Shown here: positions 9,897-17,600 of the stretch, one piece after another | Numbering within the stretch: the first letter of the stretch is position 1 | Layout of the letters: every line of letters begins with the position of its first letter | From: an uncultured Bizionia sp. | GTDB taxonomy: Bacteria > Bacteroidota > Bacteroidia > Flavobacteriales > Flavobacteriaceae | Reading direction: 5' to 3' | Length of the DNA: 64,000 bases | Assembly: GCA_947496215.1 (NCBI GenBank) | Contig: CANMCF010000007.1 | Location: 62,001-126,000, forward strand | Position numbers and translations under genes: made by a program | Notes under the pieces: generated by a model | What the model saw: only the letters and a program-made list of their open reading frames with translations | Told to the model about the DNA's origin: nothing | The model's database searches: none

Positions 9897-10130
9897 ATAT
9901 AAAATCTAAAAAGTGATATTATACGTATATAGTTTTATACATAAAAAACTATGCATTAACTAAATAGCCAAAGCAAAAAGGATCTCAAAATTGTATTGAT
10001 TATCTTTTTTTATTCCAAACCATATGCAACATCTCCTTAAAAAATCTTGACTCAAGATAATAGATTAAGGTTTTATGACTTTATGTAAATACTAGTAATC
10101 AAAAAAAACCTCTCAAAAAAACCTCTTACA
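9897..10130 (+). promoter_or_regulatory. upstream region of the metalloprotease gene
   Basis: This AT-rich leader has a small hairpin at 9929-9952 (ATAGTTTT pairing with AAAACTAT). The motif AAACCTCTCAAAAA at 10106-10119 ends 11 bp before the ATG. The same 14 bases occur at 14627-14640, 10 bp before the chitinase ATG, so it may be a shared translation-leader element for secreted proteins. No TAnnTTTG box was confirmed. Confidence 0.35.
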
Positions 10131-12992
10131 ATGAAAAATTTAAGTTTATTCAAGCAATTGCTTTGTTACATCAATAGAGCAGAAAGGCTTCGCGTTTCAT
10201 TACTTTTAAAAATATTTATCATAGCAATATCTTTGCATAACCCCGTCTTTTCTCAAACGGATCAACCTTATTCATTAGGGAACGAAAAAGAGTTTAGTCA
10301 ACAGATAATGACTAATCGATTCAACTCAATAGTCCTTAAGCTATCTGATACCAAAAGCATAAAAGGTATTATCAATGTAATAAAAGGAGATACAGAAAAC
10401 TACTCTGTTATCGGGTCTATAGACAATAACGGTACCGCCACATTTAGTATTAGTAAAAATGCTGGCGTTATTGAAGGGCACATCGTTATTATAGATCAGA
10501 AAAAAGCGTATCGTTATTTTTCTGATGATACTAATCAAGTAATGATAAAGGAAGTTGATATTAATAAAGTATTGTGTATTGATTTTGAGGCTGTAACAAA
10601 TAAAATAGAAGAAAATACAGAAAAAGCTTCTTTAAAAGTACCTGACTTAGAAAGCCTTCCTGGCGCTATTGCAACTGTATATCTAGATTTTGATGGAGAA
10701 GTTGTTAGTGGAACAAGTTGGGCAGGTGGAGCTACTATTAATGCAGAAGCCTCAGGTTTTAGTAATAATAAAATAACTGAAATATGGAGAATTATGGCAG
10801 AAGATTTCAGACCTTTCAATATCAACATCACAACTAATAGAAGTCTTTTTGATGCCGCACCTCAAAACCGTAGAATGATGTGCATATTCACTCCCACTAC
10901 TACAGCAGCACCTAATTCTGGAGGAGTAGCATATCTCTATTCTTTTTCAGCAAACAATGATGATCCTTGCTGGGTATATAATTCTGGCACAAGATCTGCA
11001 GGAGAAACTGGATCTCACGAAGTAGGCCATACATTAGGATTATCACATGATGGAGCACCAGGTACAACTTATTATTCTGGTCATGGAGAATGGAGTCCTA
11101 TTATGGGATGGAGCGCAAGTAAACCAATAGGACATTGGAGTAAAGGAGAGTACGATAATGCTAACCAAACTCAAGACGACTTATCCATTATTTCTGGAAA
11201 CAGTAATGGATTTGGATATAAGGAAGATGATTACGGAGATACACTTGCCCAAGCGAATGAATTAGTAGTAAATTCTAATGGAGTAGTAAATGCAGAACAA
11301 AATATTGGTCTCATAGCTACTCGTCAGGATAAAGATGTATTTTCTTTTATCACATCTGGAGGTGAAGTAAATTTCAATTTCGAACCCGATCCTTATTATC
11401 CAAATTTAAACATTCAGGCTAGAATATTGAATGGTACAGGAGATGAAGTTGCTATTTCCAATCCCTTTCAGGATCTTAGCGCAAGCATTACGACAACATT
11501 AACAGAAGGTACTTATTTTATAGAAATTGATGGAGTTGGTGAAGGAAACTTGTCCAATGGATATTCTGATTATTCATCTATTGGATTTTATTCAATTGCT
11601 GGATCATATGCTTTAGGGAACAATAACCAACCACCTATAGCGAATTTTGAAGCGACTAAAGAATGTGATTTAGTAACATTTATAAGTACTTCCATAAACA
11701 CTGTGAATTCTTACTTATGGAATTTTGGAGACGGTAACACTTCTACAGAGCAAAACCCTAGTCACACTTATTCCGATAGTGGTAATTATACTGTTTCACT
11801 TACAGTAACTAACGATATTGGTAACAACACAAATACCAAAGAAAACTTTATTGATGTGGTCATTGCATCTACTCCTAATGCTGATGATCAAAATATATGT
11901 AGTGGAGAATCTACGACTATTAATCTTACAGGAAGCAACGGATATATTTGGTATGATCAGGCGACAAGCAATACGATTATTGCTACAGGAAGTTCTTTTG
12001 AAACTCCTGAACTCACACAAGATCAAACCTATTTCGTATCAGGAACCACTGAACCAATTACTACTGCTAATACCGGTATGAACAATATAGATACTAATAC
12101 AGGAGATATACATGCAGGTGGATACTATTTGATATTTGATACTGAAGAACCAATAATGCTTAAAAAAGCTAAAGTATATGCACAGGGTACAGCAAACAGA
12201 ACATTAGAACTTAAAAATTCAACAGGAGAAATCCTTATCTCAAAAGTAATTAATATTCCTGATGGAGAAAGTATTATTGATGTTGATCTTGCAATCCCGA
12301 CAGGAGATGATATGCAAATTGGTTTTGCAAATGGGGCAGATTTATTCCGTAACAATGAAGGTGTAACATATCCTTATGAAGTTTCGGGAATCGTGAGTAT
12401 AAAAAGTAGTACTGCAAATAACTCTCAAGAGTTCTATTACTACTTATACGATTGGCAAATTATGACATTAGGAGAATGTGAAACTGATGAACGAACAGAA
12501 GTAACTGTTACTATTATAAGTAATCCTGACACTCCTACCATATCACTAAATCAAAATACAAATGAAATCCAATCAGTACAAGAATATGCAAGTTACCAAT
12601 GGTATCTTAATGATGAAATAATTGTAGGCGCAACCAATCAAAGTCTTATAGTAACTGTTGCTGGCTCTTATAGCGTGGAAGTATTTAATGATGCTGGATG
12701 TAGTACTCTTTCCGAAAGTACTACTGTAGAAACCTTATCCGTAATGGATATTCCTTATCAATTAGAAGACACTATCTCTATTTATCCTAATCCTACTAAA
12801 GACGTTTTACAAATAAATTTAACCAATGCTACAAATATTTACAGCATTAAAGTTGTAAACACATTAGGACAAATACTTTCTGAATATGATAATGCTATAA
12901 CATCGATAGATACTAGGTCTCTTGAAGAAGGTTTGTATTTTCTGATTTTCAATAATCGAATGTCAAAGAAATTTATAAAGATTTCTGAATAA
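10131..12992 (+). CDS. secreted zinc metalloprotease (metzincin) with PKD domain and T9SS type A sorting domain
   Basis: This is a 953-residue exported protease. Residues 1-42 are an unusually long signal peptide ending NPVFSQ. A prodomain-like region precedes the catalytic domain. HEVGHTLGLSH gives zinc ligands His296, His300 and His306 with Glu297, followed by the Met-turn SPIMGWS. A PPC-like beta domain follows at about residues 365-495. A PKD domain comes next at about 505-585 (WNFGDGNTSTEQNPSHTYSD), then Ig-like segments. The last ~75 residues form a T9SS type A sorting domain (IYPNPTKDVLQINLTN to KKFIKISE). Leucine is mostly TTA/CTT, whereas the chitinase and regulator genes favour TTG. 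Transposase remnants flank the gene on both sides, so acquisition by transfer is likely. Confidence 0.93.
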   Translation: MKNLSLFKQLLCYINRAERLRVSLLLKIFIIAISLHNPVFSQTDQPYSLGNEKEFSQQIMTNRFNSIVLKLSDTKSIKGIINVIKGDTENYSVIGSIDNNGTATFSISKNAGVIEGHIVIIDQKKAYRYFSDDTNQVMIKEVDINKVLCIDFEAVTNKIEENTEKASLKVPDLESLPGAIATVYLDFDGEVVSGTSWAGGATINAEASGFSNNKITEIWRIMAEDFRPFNINITTNRSLFDAAPQNRRMMCIFTPTTTAAPNSGGVAYLYSFSANNDDPCWVYNSGTRSAGETGSHEVGHTLGLSHDGAPGTTYYSGHGEWSPIMGWSASKPIGHWSKGEYDNANQTQDDLSIISGNSNGFGYKEDDYGDTLAQANELVVNSNGVVNAEQNIGLIATRQDKDVFSFITSGGEVNFNFEPDPYYPNLNIQARILNGTGDEVAISNPFQDLSASITTTLTEGTYFIEIDGVGEGNLSNGYSDYSSIGFYSIAGSYALGNNNQPPIANFEATKECDLVTFISTSINTVNSYLWNFGDGNTSTEQNPSHTYSDSGNYTVSLTVTNDIGNNTNTKENFIDVVIASTPNADDQNICSGESTTINLTGSNGYIWYDQATSNTIIATGSSFETPELTQDQTYFVSGTTEPITTANTGMNNIDTNTGDIHAGGYYLIFDTEEPIMLKKAKVYAQGTANRTLELKNSTGEILISKVINIPDGESIIDVDLAIPTGDDMQIGFANGADLFRNNEGVTYPYEVSGIVSIKSSTANNSQEFYYYLYDWQIMTLGECETDERTEVTVTIISNPDTPTISLNQNTNEIQSVQEYASYQWYLNDEIIVGATNQSLIVTVAGSYSVEVFNDAGCSTLSESTTVETLSVMDIPYQLEDTISIYPNPTKDVLQINLTNATNIYSIKVVNTLGQILSEYDNAITSIDTRSLEEGLYFLIFNNRMSKKFIKISE

Positions 12993-13201
12993 TTACAACA
13001 ATACAATAGGTAGTTGGGAGTGTCTTAAACTGGAGCTTTTAGCAAATGATTAAAATTGAATACTGACAATTAGTGAATTATAGAATGATAAGCCTCTTGA
13101 TTGGGGCTTATTCTAGTTCTTTGAAATATTAAAAAAGCGTTAGAAGTTGAGAAACCTAGGTTTGCTAAAGCTTAGTGTACTAAATTGGCGTTTAAAAAAC
13201 G
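12993..13201 (+). other. intergenic stretch with a weak hairpin and a possible IS end
   Basis: No gene is supported. At 13014 TTGGGAGTG then TTAAACTGGA resembles the possible IS3 end near 9521. A hairpin at 13088-13111 (ATAAGCC pairing with GGCTTAT) could end transcription of the metalloprotease, but it lacks a proper T-run. Confidence 0.35.
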
Positions 13202-13312
13202 ATGAATTGTACAAAATGTAATCCTTTTAATTGTATTAAGAAAGGGTTACGGAATAATAAACAGCGGTTTTATTGTGGAAATTGTAAAAGTTATTTTCAA
13301 TCGAGTTTATAA
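13202..13312 (+). pseudogene. IS1-type transposase zinc-finger fragment (InsA-like N-terminus)
   Basis: A 36-codon frame begins MNCTKCNPFNCIKKG and continues RNNKQRFYCGNCKSYFQ before a stop. The CxxC, then CxxC, spacing with KQRFYC is the zinc-ribbon found at the N-terminus of IS1/InsA-like transposases. The rest of a transposase does not follow, so this is a truncated relic. It is the second mobile-element scar flanking the metalloprotease gene. Confidence 0.65.
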
Positions 13313-13383
13313 TTACAAGTGCAGAATCAGTATAAAGTATACCACTGATTCCGTATAAAACCAAACCATTAGTGAATCGAGTC

Positions 13384-13422
13384 TATTTGCTCTTTAAAAA
13401 GAAAGTGTTTATCAAGGTTTAA
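13384..13422 (+). pseudogene. duplicated 3' end of the NagX-like gene
   Basis: The frame YLLFKKKVFIKV followed by TAA matches codon for codon the end of the NagX-like protein at 9365-9403 (YLLFKKKIFIKV then TGA). It has one amino-acid change and several synonymous changes. The following bases (GTAAAAAA) also match. This is therefore a diverged homologous copy rather than a recent identical duplication. It suggests that a second nagX-like gene, or the original 3' end, lay here before DNA between the copies was inserted or deleted. Confidence 0.75.
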
Positions 13423-13434
13423 GTAAAAAAGAAG

Positions 13435-13442
13435 TACTTTTG
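13435..13442 (+). promoter_or_regulatory. candidate -7 box for the small lipoprotein gene
   Basis: TACTTTTG fits the Bacteroidota -7 consensus TAnnTTTG. It lies 53 bp before the ATG at 13496. No clear -33 TTG was found at the right distance, so this is tentative. Confidence 0.35.
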
Positions 13443-13495
13443 GCACCTTTGATAGGAGTCGATTCCATTTAACATATAACCACGATTAATTTTTA

Positions 13496-14032
13496 ATGAA
13501 TATGATGAATAAAATTTCAATGCTTATGCTTTTCTGTTTTTTGTTGAGCTGTAACAATGAGCCGAAAAAGATAGAAGATATCAAACAAGTTGAAGAGATA
13601 AAGCAAAAGGCAGAACAAGTTAAAGAAGTTGTCAATACTAAAGAAGTCAAGAGTAACAGTGTTGTCGGTTCGATAGACCTCCTTGAGGATATGAGTGCTT
13701 TGGAAAAGGATACAAGTCCAAACCCGATAGAAAGTTTCAAAACAAGTGCCAAGAGCAATGCGAAGAAAATCATCTTGATAAATAAAGAAAACATCGTTTC
13801 TTCTTTGGAGGAAGCCAAGGGATATAAACATGCAGTTATGACTGTAGGAATACATACCATAGTAAAGGTCACTGATCTTTCAAATTGTAAAACTTCTGCT
13901 TCTTGGGGTGCATGTATGCCTTACGCAGAAGGTTATGTTAAAAAAGGAAGTTTGCAACCAAAGGCAGATTATGTCAACAATATCATTGGGATTCCGGATT
14001 CCCAAGAACGAAGCTTATATCTATTCAACTAA
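13496..14032 (+). CDS. small lipoprotein of unknown function, possibly frameshifted at the 3' end
   Basis: The 178-residue product has a lipoprotein signal (MNMMNKISMLMLF, then FLLSC with the lipid-accepting Cys). A charged, Lys/Glu-rich linker (about residues 20-60) follows. The C-terminal part (about 105-170) contains VGIHTIVKVTDL and a pair of cysteines in NCKTSASWGACMPYAEGYV. I do not recognise the family. Just before the stop, dropping one base around 14012 would extend the frame into EEAYIYSTNSKSIKIPKG and on through KKIKSRNHAWSFDK. The present stop may therefore be a frameshift. A terminator follows at 14126. Confidence 0.65.
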   Translation: MNMMNKISMLMLFCFLLSCNNEPKKIEDIKQVEEIKQKAEQVKEVVNTKEVKSNSVVGSIDLLEDMSALEKDTSPNPIESFKTSAKSNAKKIILINKENIVSSLEEAKGYKHAVMTVGIHTIVKVTDLSNCKTSASWGACMPYAEGYVKKGSLQPKADYVNNIIGIPDSQERSLYLFN

Positions 14033-14125
14033 TTCTAAATCTATAAAAATTCCTAAAGGAGCAAAGAAGATAAAATCAAGAAATCATGCTTGGTCTTTTG
14101 ATAAGAGCATCAAGCAGAATCGAAT
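14033..14125 (+). other. possible lost C-terminal coding segment of the lipoprotein
   Basis: In the +1 frame relative to the lipoprotein, the sequence stays open and reads EAYIYSTNSKSIKIPKGAKK and then IKSRNHAWSFDKSIKQNR up to the terminator hairpin. The composition resembles protein rather than random sequence. No separate start codon is convincing, so it is recorded as a candidate decayed tail and not as a gene. Confidence 0.35.
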
Positions 14126-14155
14126 AAAAACCATCCAACCTAGGATGGTTTTTGT
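14126..14155 (+). terminator. rho-independent terminator
   Basis: AAAAACCATCC, a six-base loop (AACCTA), then GGATGGTTTTTG forms an 11-bp perfect stem followed by TTTTT. It ends transcription of the small lipoprotein gene. The A-run on the left arm means it may also work in the other direction. Confidence 0.85.
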
Positions 14156-14650
14156 TTTTCAGGCTGTTTGTTGGCAAACTAAACCTAAAGCATGATGAAG
14201 AGAAGGCACTTTTTTTTGGAGTCTAAAATCTAAGATTTTACTGATAGTAGCAGTGTTTTCGGGATATTCCATTTTGTGGATGCATATCCTGTAAGATGTT
14301 TTGCATCAGGTTTCTATGAAAAATTTTTGTTATACTAAAAAGATGACTATCATTGTAAAATGAAACCAGCTGAATTGTTGATGAAACTGGCTAAATTGTT
14401 GATGTGTAAATAGTATACCCCTTTAACCCTTTAATGTGTTTCCCTATGAGAAATCTAAGTTCCTTATTATCAAAAGAAGTAAACAAAAAACGCTACTTTT
14501 AAGTTTTTGTTATAAAAGTAAATTGTATTAAAAATTAAGTTGTCTGTCGATTAAATAGTGTTGATCATATATTTTTTTTAAAAAAATATGGCAATTGACT
14601 TAATATTATACGAATAAAAAAAATCCAAACCTCTCAAAAATCTCAAATTA
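14156..14650 (+). other. intergenic region upstream of the chitinase
   Basis: No gene is supported in these 495 bp. Two 21-base near-identical direct repeats lie at 14361-14381 and 14382-14402 (both end AATTGTTGA). Such paired repeats resemble the multiple end repeats of IS21-type elements, but this is weak. The last 100 bp are extremely AT-rich and carry the leader motif AAACCTCTCAAAAA at 14627-14640. No TAnnTTTG box was confirmed. Confidence 0.4.
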
Positions 14651-17600
14651 ATGAAAAGACTCCTACTTTATGGTTTTTTAACCTTGGTTTCCCTCTTGCA
14701 AACAACTAATGCACAAACATCGCCGCAGCATGACAAAAAGGTGATTGGCTACTATGCCCAATGGGCCATATATGCTAGAGACTACAATGTTTTAGATATT
14801 GAAGCAGATAAATTGACACACTTGTTGTACGCCTTTTTCGATACGAAATACGATGCAATGACTGACACTGCTTACATTCAAACTTTGGATGATCATGCTG
14901 ATTTTCAGCATAACGAGAGTGGAATGCATGCCTTTGATGCTCCTGTAAAAGGAAACATTGGTGACTTGAAATTGTTAAAACAAAATTACCCGCATCTAAA
15001 GGTTGTGATATCATTGGGTGGCTGGACAAGGTCGCAAGCCTTCCCCGATATAGCAAAATCTTCAAATGCACGAACTACCTTGGCTCAAAGCATGGTTCAA
15101 TTTATGACCGATTATCCGTGGATTGATGGATTTGATTTGGATTGGGAATTTCCAGTGGAAGGAGGAATAGATGGAACAGAATCGATAGGAGGAGTTCTAA
15201 TACCTGCACAACCACATTATCCAGACGATCATACCAACTTGGTTCTCCTATTGAAGGAAATGAGATCGGTCTTCGATGCTAACAGCATGCAGGATAAGAT
15301 AATATCAATGGCAGCAGGGAACAATGTTGGCAACTTGTTGCAAACACATGTTGGGCCAGGAACGGAATCCACACACGGCGTTACCGAAAATGTTTTTGAC
15401 TATTGCGATTTTGTTACTTTTTTCGGGTACGACTTTGGAGGAAATTGGTATGACAAGACATGTTACAATGCACCTTTATATGGAGGAGATCACGCAGAAG
15501 ATCCTTTAAACAGAGGTGCTGGAAATCCAAATCAAGTAATGGACGGTTTGGTTGGATTGTACTTGAATGGATTGCAAGTGCCCACAGATAAGTTGGTAAT
15601 GGGTATTCCTTTCTACGGTAAGTTGTTTGAAGGTGTGGGTAGTACAGGAGCAGTATCAGGATTGCCTGGGCTTTATGAGTCAGCTCCTAGAACAAACAAT
15701 GGAGCTTGTTCAAATCCACAACCACCCAAAGGAACTTGGGATGAGGCAAATTGTGAGAATTCTGGATCCATAGAATTTTGTGACCTATTTCAAGGAATAG
15801 GAACGAATACACACTTTTATCTAGATCCAACGAACCCGTTACAGGTGTCGGCGTCTGCTGCATCCAATGGGTGGGCTAGACATTGGGACGATACAGCCAA
15901 GGTCCCTTATTTGTATAACTCGACAACCAACAAATTCATATCGTACGATGACAATCAATCGATAGATTTAAAGGTTAAATATGCACTATCCAAGAATATG
16001 GGGGGTGTTATGATTTGGGAACTGTCACAAGATGCTAGAAACAATTCAAGTAATAGCCTACTTAATACGATAGACAATTCTTTGCAGTTTGCAGAGTATG
16101 ACTTAACCATAAATTTCAAAGATCAATCTAACAATCCATTGCAATCAGTAGTGGTAGAACTGAAAGATGAAAACAATACGGTACTTGAGACATTGAATTC
16201 AAATGCTGCTGGTCAAGTTGTCTTTTCAAACAAAGCAGGGAATGTACCTTACAACGTTACTTATTCGCTAACAAACTATGCCTTTCTTCCTAATAGCATA
16301 ACCTATGCCGCTTTGGAATTCAATTCGGATAAGATAGTTAATGTGACTGGGTCGGATCAAGTGGTATCCATATCCGGATCGGTTATGGAGAATACCACAT
16401 TGTTGACAGATGTAGATGTAGTACTAAAGGATACGGCTACTAACAATGAATTGGAAAGAGTAACCTCCAATGACGGTAATTATAACTTTGACTCCGTTAT
16501 TGGAGGAAGCGACTATACCATCACTGTCGAGAAGAACTTTTATTCATTTACGACATTGATGTATACGAATTTGACGACCAATCAAACAAATCAAAATTTA
16601 ATAGCTACCAGAAATACACATACGATTAGTGGTAACATTGTTGAAGGAGCGAGTCCTATGCAAGGAGTTACAGTAACCATATCTGGAAATGGCCAAAACT
16701 ATACAGACATTACCGATGCTTCAGGTGATTATTCGATAGATAACATCGTGGCTGGTCATGATTATACGATAACACCTACTTTTAATAGCATCAATTTTCA
16801 ACCAGGCAACATACAGGAAAATTCACTTAATGAGGACAAGGTGCATGATTTTGCCCAAAACTTAGGTTTGATATATGGTACGGTCAAGAATGGTAGTACG
16901 CCAGTAGACGGAGCCATAGTGACCCTGATAATGCCTTGGACGGATTCTTCGCATCCTTACATAGCATTGACTGCAACTACAAATGCGCAAGGAGAATATT
17001 TCTATACAGAGCCACAATTAAATGGTTATGCTACCATTCAATCATTGAAATTGAATGATTATGAAAACAACAGTGTAGTCTACTTGCCAACAGACATCTC
17101 CAACATACCTGTGCCTACGGTTGCAACGGAGTACAACTTCAATTCACAACCTGTATCACCTGAAATCACGATAAATCAACCAAATCAATCTACGATTACC
17201 ATTGCTCCAGGAGGTACAGTTGATTTAGAGGCTTTGGTAGGATTGACCTTTAATGATGGAGCAACAACGATTAGTTCTGTTGTATTTGATGTTGATGGAA
17301 ATACAATAACCAACAGCAATGTAAACGATACTTATTCTGGTACTTGGACACCAACCAATTCCGATTTTGGAACGAACCATACATTTACGGTAACGGCAGA
17401 AGACTCAAATGGAACCAGTGTTACTGAGGCCTATGACTTTGATTTGGTATGTTCAGGAGTGAACTGTCCCAACATAGCACCATCTATTGTCTTGGATACG
17501 CCAGCAAATACCACAATCAATCAAAACGGAGGATTTCAGAATATTCCAATACAGGTGACCGTTACGGATTCCGATGGCTCGGTGGCTTCGGTTACGATAA

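Noticed and set aside
12993-13201. A tRNA or small RNA gene around the 13088-13111 hairpin
   Set aside because: There is no cloverleaf and no T-run, and the arms are only 7 bp. It is better treated as a weak hairpin in a scar region.
13908-14195. A separate 95-residue gene overlapping the lipoprotein
   Set aside because: Its first half is an out-of-frame reading of the lipoprotein gene, and its end runs through the terminator. Only the middle could be a lost C-terminal tail of the lipoprotein.
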